From the NCBI RefSeq assembly GCF_022374895.2, contig NZ_CP092423.2:2852001-2916000 (forward strand): 64,000 nt of DNA, read 5' to 3'. Numbering within the stretch: position 1 is the first letter of the stretch; each line of letters begins with the position of its first letter. This DNA comes from Mycobacterium lentiflavum (GTDB taxonomy: Bacteria > Actinomycetota > Actinomycetes > Mycobacteriales > Mycobacteriaceae). Of this stretch, positions 17,893 to 26,745 are shown one piece after another. The notes beneath the pieces were generated by a model. That model saw nothing but the letters and a program-made list of their open reading frames with translations, was not told the DNA's origin and searched no databases. The position numbers were made by a program, and so were the translations under genes.

Positions 17893-19589
17893 CGGCTTTT
17901 CTCGCCGGCGATTCTGCGGCCGGCCGCATGCCGTGCGGCGACGTAACCGAAAACCATCGAGCTGGCGATGCTCGCCCCCGCACCCGGATACGTGCGGCCC
18001 ATCACCGTCGCGGTCGTGTTGCCCGTCGCGTACAGGCCATCGATCACCTGGTCCTGCTGATCGAGCACTTGCGCGTATTCGTTGGTGATCACACCGCCGC
18101 ATGTTCCGACATCCGCTGGCAGAACACGGGTCGCGTAGAACGGCGCGCGGTCCAGTGGGCCGATCGCGGCGTTCGGTCGATATCCCGGATCACCGAGGCA
18201 GTCGTTGTAGGCCGACTGCCCACGTCCGAAGTCGGGATCCAATCCCTTAGCGGAGAACCGGTTGAACCGTTCGATGGTGCGCGACAGCTCATCGGCGGGC
18301 AGGTCGATCTGGCGGGCCAGATCGGCGATCGTGACGCCGCGTTTGACCGCACCCTTCTCGATCAGCTCCGGGGGCAGGTGTTGGTTGCGTTTCAGCGGGT
18401 TGGAACTGGTGACGTACCGACGCACGTATCCGTCGTCGAAGATCATCCAGCAAGGGACCGCCTTGTTGGCGTACATCGCCTTGCCGACCTCGACGTAGGA
18501 GTTCGACTCGTTGCAGAACCGACGGCCGGACGAGTCGACGTAGATGGCGCCGGGCCGCTGCCGCCCCGAACCCAGGGACGCGGCGACCGCACCGCCGTTG
18601 GCGATGAAAACCGAAGGCAGCCACCATGCTTCGTCGAGCAGATCGGTCTTGGCGCCCAGCCGCATTGCCGTTTCGAGCACTTCGCCGGTATCACCGGCGT
18701 TGGCGATCGACCATTGGCCTTCGTTGGGCTGGTCGCCGCTGTACCGGCGACGCATCTCCTTGTTGTGGCCGAAGCCGCCGGCGGCCAGCAGAACTCCCTT
18801 GCGCGCTTCGATGTTCAGCGCGACGCCGTCGCGATTGACCCGAGCACCGACGACACGGCCGTCCTCGACGATCAGGTCTTCCATCGCGGTGTTCGTCCAC
18901 AGTGGCGGTTGATCTCCTCCGAGGTCGATCAGCGCCTTGAGCATCTGCGCGATCAGTGAGGCGCCGTTGGTGAGCAATTGGGTGCGGCGAGCTCGTGCCG
19001 CGGCGGTGCGCGCGAACACCTTGGTGGCGACCGCGAATGCGCGTGGCGCACGGTTGAAGTACTGAACCGAACGAAGCTCGTTGGTCAACACCACGTACCC
19101 GTAGTTCTTGGCCAGCGGCGGCTGCACCTTGTCGTGCCAGCTGCCGAGCTCGGCAGCGTCGAACGGGATTCCCTCTACGGCGCGGCCGGACTCGTTGCCG
19201 CCCTTGTGGTTCGGGTAGTAGTCGCTCCAACCGGCGCAGCGGATCAGCCGAACACCCTTGCGGATCAGGAAATTGATCATTTCGTAGCCCGCGGTGAGGA
19301 ACATCTCCCGGCGCGCAGGTGAGGAAGCCGCACCGATATCGCCGACCACATCGGCCAGATAGGCCAGGCCGTCTTCGTGCGAATCGGCGATGCCGTCGGC
19401 GCGCATCAACGGGTTGTTGGGCAGCCAGACGATACCGCCGGAAAGCCCGGTCGATCCGCCGACCAGGGCCTGCTTTTCGACGATCAGGGGTTCCAGCCCG
19501 CTGTCCAGTGCCGCAAGCCCGGCCACCATGCCGCCGCCACCGCTGCCCGCAATCAGCAGGTCGACCGAGCGGTCCCACTGCGTCGTCAT
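17889..19589 (-). CDS. FAD-dependent dehydrogenase, 3-ketosteroid delta1-dehydrogenase-like
   Basis: Flavoprotein of 566 residues in the fumarate reductase/KstD superfamily. The FAD-binding GSGGGG is at 15-20, followed by VEKQALVGGSTGLSGGIVWLPNN, a family signature, and AAGGFGHN near residue 290. The C-terminus has the second flavin-contact region LYATGNTTATVMGRTYPGAG. Such enzymes introduce double bonds next to a keto group in steroids and other cyclic ketones. It is the last gene of the eight-gene operon and its ATG overlaps the Rieske oxygenase stop by 4 bases. KstD activity itself is not proven. Confidence 0.88.
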   Translation of the reverse strand: MTTQWDRSVDLLIAGSGGGGMVAGLAALDSGLEPLIVEKQALVGGSTGLSGGIVWLPNNPLMRADGIADSHEDGLAYLADVVGDIGAASSPARREMFLTAGYEMINFLIRKGVRLIRCAGWSDYYPNHKGGNESGRAVEGIPFDAAELGSWHDKVQPPLAKNYGYVVLTNELRSVQYFNRAPRAFAVATKVFARTAAARARRTQLLTNGASLIAQMLKALIDLGGDQPPLWTNTAMEDLIVEDGRVVGARVNRDGVALNIEARKGVLLAAGGFGHNKEMRRRYSGDQPNEGQWSIANAGDTGEVLETAMRLGAKTDLLDEAWWLPSVFIANGGAVAASLGSGRQRPGAIYVDSSGRRFCNESNSYVEVGKAMYANKAVPCWMIFDDGYVRRYVTSSNPLKRNQHLPPELIEKGAVKRGVTIADLARQIDLPADELSRTIERFNRFSAKGLDPDFGRGQSAYNDCLGDPGYRPNAAIGPLDRAPFYATRVLPADVGTCGGVITNEYAQVLDQQDQVIDGLYATGNTTATVMGRTYPGAGASIASSMVFGYVAARHAAGRRIAGEKSR

Positions 19590-20962
19590 TGTGCCTCCGA
19601 GCGAAAGCCGAGATCCGCGATCGGCACGTCGATCGTGGTGTTGGTCTTCCGGATCGCCGGAACCAGCGCGTCATACGGCAGTCCGGCGAGGAACCCGTCA
19701 ATAACCCGTTCGAAGTTCGAGATCAAACCTTCGATCTGGTCGGAAAGTCGCATGAACTCAAATCCCCTGGAGTGCAATCCTTTTTGCTGCCGCGGCAAGT
19801 TGGAGAAGTCCTGGGCCGGAATCGGCGGCCAGCGCGGGTCGTCGGGTGCCATGGGTTCGGGTGGAGTGGGCTTGCCGGTGACCTGGTCCGGCGGGATCCG
19901 CGTCAGCGACCAGATCTCGAACAGGGTCTCCTCGGGCCCCAACGGTCGGATCCGGTACGACGAAGCGCTGCTGTATTGCGGCAGCAAAAAGTAATGGGGG
20001 AAAGCGAAATTGATCGCCTCGGTGATGCCGCGCCGTTCCAACTCGTTGAGATCGGGCATGTCGCAACCCCGGGCGCGATGCCAGCCGACGATGGCGTCGT
20101 TGAGCGTCCTGCGCCAGGTGACCATGGCCTCGGCCGGATCGGCCGGCAGCTCAATGTTCTGCAAGCCCTCGGCGATGCGGACGTCGTTCTCGTGCGTCAT
20201 GCCCGCCATGCCTTCGCCGAGCGTGCGCATGAAATACAGGTTGGTCTGCGCCAGGCCAGGCTTCGCGGTGGTGGTAGGCATGCTCGACGGCAGCAGTTGC
20301 GGGTGCGTCTGCGGAACGTGGTAACCCTCCATGAATGCCGCCGTCGCCAATTTCCAGTTCACCGGCAGTCGGCAGGATTGCCACCACTCGGTGCGCAGCG
20401 TTTCCACGTGCCAGGCGTCATAGATCGAGGCGAATGGTTCCATGCACTCCCGCAACGCCGGCGCGCCGGCGTCGAGGTTGATCCACGCGCAACCGCCCCA
20501 GAGCTCACAGCGGACCGAGACGAGTTCGAGGTCGTCGCGGCGCATGTTGTCCTCGGCGAACGCCTCGGGCCGCGCCACGTTGGTGTTGCGGCCGTCGATG
20601 CCCCAGCACCAGCCGTGGAAAGGGCACACGAAGGTACGCCGATTTCCGTTGCCTTCCACCAGCTTTACCCCGCGGTGGCGACACGCGTTGTGATAGGCCC
20701 GCACCGTCTCGGTGTCGACCCGCACCACGATGATCGACTCGTCGAGAATCTCGTACTCGACGTAGTCGCCGGCCTTGGGTATCTCCTCGAGCCGGCAAGC
20801 CATCTGCCACACCCGGGGCCACAACATCTCGGCCTCCAGCGCGTAGAAGTCCGGATCGTAGTAGCGCTGCTTGGGAATTCGATCGGCGGCCGCCACGGCC
20901 CACGGCACCGGTAACGCCGTCCAGTTCGCCTGGGCACGTCTCGGACCTGTTTCTACAGCCAT
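19586..20962 (-). CDS. Rieske non-heme iron oxygenase, large subunit
   Basis: Oxygenase alpha subunit of 458 residues. The Rieske [2Fe-2S] ligands are C94 and H96 (CRHRG) and C113 and H116 (CPFHGW). The mononuclear iron site is suggested by MEGYHVPQTH, with His at about 215 and 220. No small beta subunit, ferredoxin or reductase gene lies beside it, so electron supply must come from elsewhere. It sits between the acyl-CoA synthetase and the KstD-like dehydrogenase, so hydroxylation of a ring substrate, or of its CoA ester, is a reasonable inference. A KshA-like role is possible, but the length and neighbours do not establish it. Confidence 0.92.
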   Translation of the reverse strand: MAVETGPRRAQANWTALPVPWAVAAADRIPKQRYYDPDFYALEAEMLWPRVWQMACRLEEIPKAGDYVEYEILDESIIVVRVDTETVRAYHNACRHRGVKLVEGNGNRRTFVCPFHGWCWGIDGRNTNVARPEAFAEDNMRRDDLELVSVRCELWGGCAWINLDAGAPALRECMEPFASIYDAWHVETLRTEWWQSCRLPVNWKLATAAFMEGYHVPQTHPQLLPSSMPTTTAKPGLAQTNLYFMRTLGEGMAGMTHENDVRIAEGLQNIELPADPAEAMVTWRRTLNDAIVGWHRARGCDMPDLNELERRGITEAINFAFPHYFLLPQYSSASSYRIRPLGPEETLFEIWSLTRIPPDQVTGKPTPPEPMAPDDPRWPPIPAQDFSNLPRQQKGLHSRGFEFMRLSDQIEGLISNFERVIDGFLAGLPYDALVPAIRKTNTTIDVPIADLGFRSEAQ

Positions 20963-20984
20963 CTCGTCATCCCTTGTGTCAGCG

Positions 20985-22517
20985 TCACACGATTCGCGAT
21001 GCCCGCCCCTGCCAGTAACGCTCGCGAATGCGCCTCTTGTACAGCTTTCCGTTCGGATCGCGCGGCAATTCCGGGTCGAATTCGATTGTGCGCGGGCACT
21101 TGTAGCCGGCCAGGTGTGCTCGGCAGTACGCGATCAGCTCGGCCTCCAGGTCGGGCCCGGTCTCGACGCCGGCGACAGGCTGCACGACGGCCTTGACCTC
21201 TTCGCCGAACTCATCGTTGGGCACGCCGAAGACCGCGGCATCGACCAGTTTGGGATGCATGACCAGAAGGTTCTCCGTCTCCTGCGGGTAGATGTTCACC
21301 CCGCCGGAGACGATCATGAACGTCGACCGATCGGTCAGGTACATGTAGCCGTCCTCGTCGACATATCCCATGTCCCCCAGGGAGCGCCAGCCGCGGTCGT
21401 TGTATACCGACGCGGTCTTGGCGGGATCCTTGAAGTACTCGAAATCGGGTCCACCTTCGAAGTAAAGCTCTCCGGCCTGGCCGATGGGAAGCTCTTGTCC
21501 GTCGTCGCCGACCACGTGCACCGGGGCCATCGGGATGCCCACCGAGCCCGGGTGGGCCAGCCACTCCTCGGGACCGATCACGGTTCCCGCGAATCCTTCA
21601 GTGCCGCCATAGTATTCGTGGATGATCGGCCCGAGCCAGTCCATCATCTGGTGCTTGACGTTGACCGGGCACGGGGCGGCCGCATGGATGACGCAGCGCA
21701 GGCTGGAGACGTCGTAGCTGCGCCGCACCGCCTCGGGCAGTTTGAGCATCCGGACGAACATCGTCGGAACGAACTGGGCGTGGGTCACCCGGTGCGCCTC
21801 GATCAGTCGCAAGACCGCTTCGGGGTCGAACTTCTTCATGATGATCGACGCCGCACCCACCCGGTTGGCCGCCATCGTGTAGTTAACGCCGGCCGCGTGA
21901 TACAGCGGCGCCGGGGACAGGTACACACTCGATTGGTCCATGCCGTACTTGTGGATCAGTGCCAGCTCGAGCACCGACTGTGCCCAGGAGCCGTTACCGT
22001 CGGACGGCAGCGGCCGGCGGACCGCCTTGGGCCGTCCGGTGGTGCCGGACGAGTAGAGCATCTCGGATCCGTCCGACAACGGTGGCGCGGCGCCCGCGGC
22101 TGCCAGTGCATCCTCGTACCGGGCCCAGCCGGGCAGTTCTGCGCCAACGCCGATGTGGACGTCGACGGCGGTGTTGACATTGCGGACGTAGGCGGCGACT
22201 TCGGGCATCGAGGCATCGATGAACACCACCCTGGCATCCGAGTCGCCGATCACGTAGGCAACCTCGTCGGGGGTGAAATGGGTGTTGACGGCGGTGTAGT
22301 AGAGACCGGAAAGCTGGCAACCCCAGGTGATTTCGAAGAATTCCGGTCGATTCGGCAGGACCAGGGCCACCCCATCGCCGCGGCGCAGCCCCGCGTCGTG
22401 CAGCGCCGCGGCGACCCGTTGGCTGCGGTCGTAGAGTTCGCCGAACGAGATCGTGCGGCCGTCGGCAATCAACGCCGGCGACTGTGCGGCCGCGATCGCA
22501 TGATCGGCGATGTTCAC
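20985..22517 (-). CDS. Acyl-CoA synthetase (AMP-forming)
   Basis: ANL-superfamily ligase of 510 residues that would activate a carboxylic acid to its CoA thioester through an acyl-AMP. The P-loop-like motif YSSGTTGRPKA is near residue 155, YGGTEG near residue 300, a hinge Asp region in WRSLGDMGYVDEDGYMY, and the C-terminal catalytic Lys in DPNGKLYKRR. Resembles mycobacterial FadD proteins active on ring-containing acids rather than FAAL enzymes. It lies 8 bases after the crotonase gene and 22 bases before the Rieske gene in one operon. This is the likely entry point of the pathway. Confidence 0.9.
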   Translation of the reverse strand: MNIADHAIAAAQSPALIADGRTISFGELYDRSQRVAAALHDAGLRRGDGVALVLPNRPEFFEITWGCQLSGLYYTAVNTHFTPDEVAYVIGDSDARVVFIDASMPEVAAYVRNVNTAVDVHIGVGAELPGWARYEDALAAAGAAPPLSDGSEMLYSSGTTGRPKAVRRPLPSDGNGSWAQSVLELALIHKYGMDQSSVYLSPAPLYHAAGVNYTMAANRVGAASIIMKKFDPEAVLRLIEAHRVTHAQFVPTMFVRMLKLPEAVRRSYDVSSLRCVIHAAAPCPVNVKHQMMDWLGPIIHEYYGGTEGFAGTVIGPEEWLAHPGSVGIPMAPVHVVGDDGQELPIGQAGELYFEGGPDFEYFKDPAKTASVYNDRGWRSLGDMGYVDEDGYMYLTDRSTFMIVSGGVNIYPQETENLLVMHPKLVDAAVFGVPNDEFGEEVKAVVQPVAGVETGPDLEAELIAYCRAHLAGYKCPRTIEFDPELPRDPNGKLYKRRIRERYWQGRASRIV

Positions 22518-22525
22518 CAGCGGAC

Positions 22526-23395
22526 CTACGTGGCCGCGGCGCCGTCGGTCTGTGCGGCGGCGGCCTGACGCCGCGCGTGCTCGGCCGGTAGCACCTTGTC
22601 CTTGAAGACGGTCTGGATCAGCTGTTGCACGTCTTTGCTGATCGAGGCCAGTGCGACGAGATCGTTGGAGCTCTGCCAGTGCACCCGCATGCCCATCAAC
22701 TCCCAGGCCCGCTTCAGATTGGCCTTGGTGAGCATCAACGTCGTCAACGGCGCCTGGGCGATGTGGCGGGCGATCGCGTCCACCCGGTCGTCCAGGTCCT
22801 CGCGCTTGACCACCTCGTTGACCAGGCCGACCTCCAGTGCCTTCTTGGCGTCGATCACCTCAGCGGTGAACAGGTAGTAGGCCGCGCGGCGCCAATTCAT
22901 GAACACCCAAGGCTCGATGGAACATTCGCCCGAGGGCATGCCGAAACCCTGCAGCGGCGGGTAAGAGAAGTAGGCGTCGTCGGCGGCGATGACGATATCG
23001 GTGGTCAGGCCCATATGCGTCCCGCCGCCCACGCAGTAGCCGTGCACCTGCGCGATGGTGGGCTTGGAGAACTCCCAGAGGTTCAGCGTCGGCTTGACGA
23101 AGAGATCCGACTGTGCCTTCCACGGGTGGCCCGTCACCATCGCGTTCTCCACGAACGACGGGTAGTCGACGGCATTGTTGCCGATCGCGTGCCCGGAGCA
23201 GAAACCCTTGCCGTTGGCCTTGAGCACCAGCACCTTGATGTCGTAGTCGCGGTCGGCGTCCAGCAGTGCGGCATCGACCTCTTCGGCCAGCTTCTGGTCC
23301 TGCGCATTGGCCTTCTCCGGCCAGTTGAGGATGATCTTCGCGATCGGGCCATCCTTCTGGTAGATGATACGTTCGCGAGTCTCGTTGAGGTCCAT
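22526..23395 (-). CDS. Enoyl-CoA hydratase/isomerase family protein (crotonase)
   Basis: Crotonase-fold protein of 289 residues. Oxyanion-hole segments are KANGKGFCSGH near residue 59 and QVHGYCVGGGTHMG near residue 116. After about residue 265 there is an Ala/Gln-rich C-terminal tail. It is paralogous to the crotonase at 17.1 kb, but here it is part of the operon, between the lipoyl protein and the acyl-CoA synthetase. Hydration or ring opening of a CoA ester is likely; which one is unknown. Confidence 0.9.
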   Translation of the reverse strand: MDLNETRERIIYQKDGPIAKIILNWPEKANAQDQKLAEEVDAALLDADRDYDIKVLVLKANGKGFCSGHAIGNNAVDYPSFVENAMVTGHPWKAQSDLFVKPTLNLWEFSKPTIAQVHGYCVGGGTHMGLTTDIVIAADDAYFSYPPLQGFGMPSGECSIEPWVFMNWRRAAYYLFTAEVIDAKKALEVGLVNEVVKREDLDDRVDAIARHIAQAPLTTLMLTKANLKRAWELMGMRVHWQSSNDLVALASISKDVQQLIQTVFKDKVLPAEHARRQAAAAQTDGAAAT

Positions 23396-23411
23396 ATGCT
23401 TTGTCCTTCCG

Positions 23412-23648
23412 TTATGACGTGATGACGCCGATTTCGGCGCCGATGTCGTAGATGGTCCCGACCTGACCCGTCCACTGGACGATCCCGGATGCTCCTGCTT
23501 CGATCTCCTGTTCCACCTTCTCGGTGGCGATCACATAGATCGGTGTTCCCGCGTCGACGTGCTCGCCGGCGCCGACCAGCAGCCCGGTGAGTTCGGCTTC
23601 GGACACCGCGACTGACACGCGGGGGATACGAATAACGAAGTCAGCCAT
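23412..23648 (-). CDS. Free-standing lipoyl-domain protein
   Basis: A single lipoyl/biotinyl domain of 78 residues and nothing else. The lipoylation site is Lys at about 44 in IATEKVEQE, flanked by the usual Gly-containing turns. There is no peripheral-subunit-binding domain and no acyltransferase domain, so this is not a normal E2. The ATG at 23648 overlaps the stop of E1 beta (ATGGCTGA), which argues that it works with that enzyme as a swinging arm. The longer frame to 23762 only adds an Arg/Pro-rich artefact. No E2 core or E3 gene is nearby. Confidence 0.88.
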   Translation of the reverse strand: MADFVIRIPRVSVAVSEAELTGLLVGAGEHVDAGTPIYVIATEKVEQEIEAGASGIVQWTGQVGTIYDIGAEIGVITS

Positions 23649-24639
23649 GCGCATTCGCCCTCTTGCAGGTGCGCAGGGCCGCTTCGAGGATGCCGGCCGC
23701 GGACGGATACACCTGCGCCTCGAGCGCGGCGGCGGCCGGGTTAGGGACGAACCGGGCGCCAACCCGCTCGACGGGTGCGGCGAGCTCGCCGAACAATTCC
23801 GATTGCAGGATCGCGGCGATCTCTGCCCCGGGGCCGGCGAATTGGACCGCGTCGTGGACGACTACGGCCCGGCGGGTACGCCGTACGGATTCGACGATGG
23901 TCTCGACGTCGAGCGGCACCAGGGTGCGCAGATCGACGACCTCGGCGCTGACACCGTGGGTGTCCAGGGTGTCAGCCGCCGCGAGCGCCTCATGCACGCA
24001 GCGGCCGTAGCCGATCAGACTCACGTCGGTGCCCGGCCGCTTGATGTCGGCCTGGCCGAGCGGGATGGAGAACCCGGGATCAACGGGAACCGGCCCCTTC
24101 TTGCTTTGCAGCCGGATCGTCTCGACGAACAGGCATGGGTCGGGGTCGAAGATCGCCGAGGCCAGCAGGCCTTTGCCGTCGCGCGGGGTGGACGGCACGA
24201 TCACCTTCATGCCCGGGATGTGCATGAACCACGCCTCCAGGCTCTGCGAATGCGTGGCACCGGTGGCCAGCCCCGCGTACACCTGGGTACGAATGGTGAT
24301 CGGCGCCGTCGTGCGGCCGGCGGTCATGAACCGCAGCTTGGCGGCGTTGTTGATCAGCTGGTCTGCGGCGATGCCGATGAAGTCCATGATCATGATTTCG
24401 GCCACCGGCAACAGTCCGTCGATCGCGGCGCCGATCGCCGCACCGACGATCGCGGCCTCCGAGATCGGAGTGTCCAGAACTCGGTCGTGACCGTATTTCG
24501 TCGACAATCCTGCCGTCGGACCGGACGCGCCGGGATCGGCGATGTCCTCACCCAACAGAAACACTCGGTCGTCGGCCTGCAGCGCCTGATCCAGCGCGAG
24601 GTTCAGCGCCTCGCGCATCGTCATCTCTTTCTCGTCCAT
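23641..24639 (-). CDS. 2-oxoacid dehydrogenase E1 component, beta subunit
   Basis: Transketolase-like pyrimidine-binding subunit of 332 residues. The start TMREALNLALDQALQ and LLGEDIADPG are typical of AcoB/PdhB/BkdB proteins, with the conserved Glu of the TPP site probably in GEDI, and the C-terminal domain carries VDLRTLVPLD. It pairs with the alpha subunit just upstream: the stop-to-start gap is 4 bases and TAAGGACATG supplies the ribosome-binding site. It is coupled to the lipoyl protein gene. Substrate may be pyruvate, acetoin, a branched-chain or a pathway-specific 2-oxoacid. Confidence 0.92.
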   Translation of the reverse strand: MDEKEMTMREALNLALDQALQADDRVFLLGEDIADPGASGPTAGLSTKYGHDRVLDTPISEAAIVGAAIGAAIDGLLPVAEIMIMDFIGIAADQLINNAAKLRFMTAGRTTAPITIRTQVYAGLATGATHSQSLEAWFMHIPGMKVIVPSTPRDGKGLLASAIFDPDPCLFVETIRLQSKKGPVPVDPGFSIPLGQADIKRPGTDVSLIGYGRCVHEALAAADTLDTHGVSAEVVDLRTLVPLDVETIVESVRRTRRAVVVHDAVQFAGPGAEIAAILQSELFGELAAPVERVGARFVPNPAAAALEAQVYPSAAGILEAALRTCKRANAHG

Positions 24640-24643
24640 GTCC

Positions 24644-25627
24644 TTACACCGGGAACTTGATCGGAGTTGCGTACACGTCACGCTCGAGCTCGTCGGCCAG
24701 GGGGGACTCCGCGCTCATCACCGTCTGCAGCGCCGCCTCGACGGTGGCCAGCGCTTCGGTGTCTATGCGCGCGAGCTCCTGCTCGTCGGCGAGGCCGGCG
24801 TCGGCGAGATGCCGACGGAAGCGCGGCACGGGATCGGCGGCCATCGCCGCTTCCAGTTGTTCCTTCGGGATGTAGGGCATCCGATCGCCGAAATAGTGAC
24901 CGCGGAAGCGGAATGTCAGGCATTCGATGAAAGTGGGGCCTTCGCCGCCGCGGGCCCGCCGCAGTGCCTCGTCAAGCGCGGCCGTCACCGCCAGCGGGTC
25001 GTTGCCGTCGACCCGAACGCCCGGCATCCCGTATCCGGCGGCCCGGTCGGCGACGTGCTCGAGCTTCATGGTGTCGTGCGTCGGCGTCATTTCGGCGTAC
25101 TGATTGTTCTGGCAGACGAACACCATCGGCAGATCCCAGAGCGCAGCCATGTTGGCTGCCTCGTGAAAGGACCCGGTATTGGTGGCGCCGTCGCCGAAGC
25201 TGACCACGGTCACGCGATCGAGCCCCTTGCGTTTGGCGGCCATCGCCAGCCCCACGGCCACCGGCGGTCCGGCGCCGACGATCCCGGTCGAAAGCATCAC
25301 GCCCACTTCGGGTTTGGCGATGTGCATGGTTCCGCCCTTGCCGCGGCTGGCACCGACGGTGCGTCCCATCATCTCGCCGTAGATCTCCTCGAGCGGGACG
25401 CCTTTGCCGATCAGATCGTGCAGCCCGCGGTAGGTGGTCACCAGCTGGTCGTCGGGCCGCAGCGTGACACCCATCGCGGCGGCGATCGCCTCCTGCCCAC
25501 GCGACGGCCAGTACACGCACATGAACTCGCCGGTCCCAATGCCCTTGGACAGCCGGTCGTCGGCCGCCTTCATCAGCACCATCAGGGCGTAGAGGCGTTT
25601 GACGTCCGGGGATTCGGTGTCGGTCAT
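24644..25627 (-). CDS. 2-oxoacid dehydrogenase E1 component, alpha subunit
   Basis: Thiamine-diphosphate-binding subunit of 327 residues. The TPP motif starts with GDGATNTG at about 145 and ends with the paired Asn in VCQNNQYA at about 174; the YRGLHDLIGKG and GGTMHIAKPEVG blocks are standard for the family. AcoA-type acetoin dehydrogenases have this length. Placed between a mycofactocin-type SDR and E1 beta in one operon, it probably oxidatively decarboxylates a 2-oxo intermediate of the pathway. Confidence 0.92.
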   Translation of the reverse strand: MTDTESPDVKRLYALMVLMKAADDRLSKGIGTGEFMCVYWPSRGQEAIAAAMGVTLRPDDQLVTTYRGLHDLIGKGVPLEEIYGEMMGRTVGASRGKGGTMHIAKPEVGVMLSTGIVGAGPPVAVGLAMAAKRKGLDRVTVVSFGDGATNTGSFHEAANMAALWDLPMVFVCQNNQYAEMTPTHDTMKLEHVADRAAGYGMPGVRVDGNDPLAVTAALDEALRRARGGEGPTFIECLTFRFRGHYFGDRMPYIPKEQLEAAMAADPVPRFRRHLADAGLADEQELARIDTEALATVEAALQTVMSAESPLADELERDVYATPIKFPV

Positions 25628-25670
25628 CGCGTTGTTCCGTTGTGGTGCAGTCCGATTGGTGCCACCGCCG

Positions 25671-26534
25671 TCATGCGCCCGACCATGGCTTGACCTTGAG
25701 GAAGCCGCCGCCGTCGACGCGCAACTGTTGTCCGGTGATATAGCGGGCGGCGTCGGAGGCGAGGAACAGCACCGCCTCGCTGATGTCCTCGGGTTCGACG
25801 TAGGGGATAGGCATCGCCTGGACGAGCGGGAAAACTGGTTCGGCGTCCTCGCGGGTCGGCTCTTTCAAGTCGGGGCGAAAGGCGCGATACATCGGCGGGC
25901 TGTGCAACATGTCGGTGTTGACGTTGGTCGGATGTACCGCGTTCATCCGGATGGAGAACGGTGCCAGCGACCGTGCGAAGTCGTTAACATAGTGCGCCGC
26001 AGCGAGTTTTGCGAAAGCGTAGCCCGCACCGCCGGGACCGCCGTCGATGCCGGTGGTGTTCATCGACGACATGAATGCCGCGTTGGAACCGATCACGATG
26101 ATCGACGCGCCGGCCTGTAGGTGTTTGAGACTCGCGTGGACGAGATTGAGCACGCCGACCAGGTCCACGTCCACGGCATCGGCGAACGCCTTCGGGGGCA
26201 GTCCCGCGGTGAGCGGGCAGATGCCCGCGTTAGCGACCACGATGTCGAGGTGTCCAAGTTCAGCGACACCCTCATCGATCGCGGCGGACAGGGCCACCCG
26301 GTCGCGCACGTCGGCAATCGCCGTGAACGCGCGCTGTCCCTCCTTTTCGACCAGCCGCGCCGTCTCGTCCAAGTCCTCCGGCCGGGCCAGCGGGTACTCG
26401 TTCGTGTCGATGTCCGCGCACAGATCCACCGCGATGATGTCCGCACCGTCGGCGGCCAACATCCGCGCGTGCGATCGTCCCTGACCTCGCGCGGCACCGC
26501 TGATCACGGCGACCTTGCCCGTTACCCTGCCCAT
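25671..26534 (-). CDS. Mycofactocin-coupled SDR family oxidoreductase
   Basis: SDR of 287 residues with the signature of the mycofactocin-dependent subfamily: GAARGQGRSHA at the cofactor site, DIIAVDLCADI after the second strand with its characteristic insertion, NAGIC, and a GYAFAK active site. The C-terminus VHPTNVNTDML and ITGQQLRVDGGG fit as well. These enzymes keep NAD bound and pass electrons to the peptide cofactor mycofactocin. It is the first gene of the eight-gene operon, so alcohol oxidation is probably an early step. No mycofactocin biosynthesis genes are in the window. Confidence 0.88.
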   Translation of the reverse strand: MGRVTGKVAVISGAARGQGRSHARMLAADGADIIAVDLCADIDTNEYPLARPEDLDETARLVEKEGQRAFTAIADVRDRVALSAAIDEGVAELGHLDIVVANAGICPLTAGLPPKAFADAVDVDLVGVLNLVHASLKHLQAGASIIVIGSNAAFMSSMNTTGIDGGPGGAGYAFAKLAAAHYVNDFARSLAPFSIRMNAVHPTNVNTDMLHSPPMYRAFRPDLKEPTREDAEPVFPLVQAMPIPYVEPEDISEAVLFLASDAARYITGQQLRVDGGGFLKVKPWSGA

Positions 26535-26745
26535 CGCTGATCCTTCGTCCCGGTGGCTGCTTCCAACGACCCAAGTTGGGGCCCACGTGGGGGCTCGTTA
26601 CCGCGGTGGTGTGGCGAGCCGGCGAAAGTGCCTACACCGCTCATCTGCAAAACCTGCACGTGGCTGTAGCCGGGCTATCAATATCCCTTAGAGTAACTAG
26701 AATACCTAAAATAGCAAGGACAGGTGCGGACCGAGGGGGTTGGCG
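26535..26745. promoter_or_regulatory. Divergent promoter region of catabolic operon and CoA-transferase
   Basis: A 211-base gap between the eight-gene minus operon and the plus-strand CaiB-type gene. It contains a conspicuous AT-rich block at about 26676-26718 with repeated TAGA steps and TAAAAT, unlike the GC-rich flanks. Promoters for both directions are likely here; I cannot assign exact boxes. Confidence 0.45.

Noticed and set aside
17889..20962. Naming the flavoprotein and Rieske genes kstD and kshA
   Set aside because: The families fit, but no steroid-specific neighbours are present and the 2-oxoacid dehydrogenase and crotonase context points to another substrate.
20871..22568. A 565-codon plus-strand frame opposite the acyl-CoA synthetase
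   Set aside because: Antisense shadow of a well-supported gene; product resembles no family.
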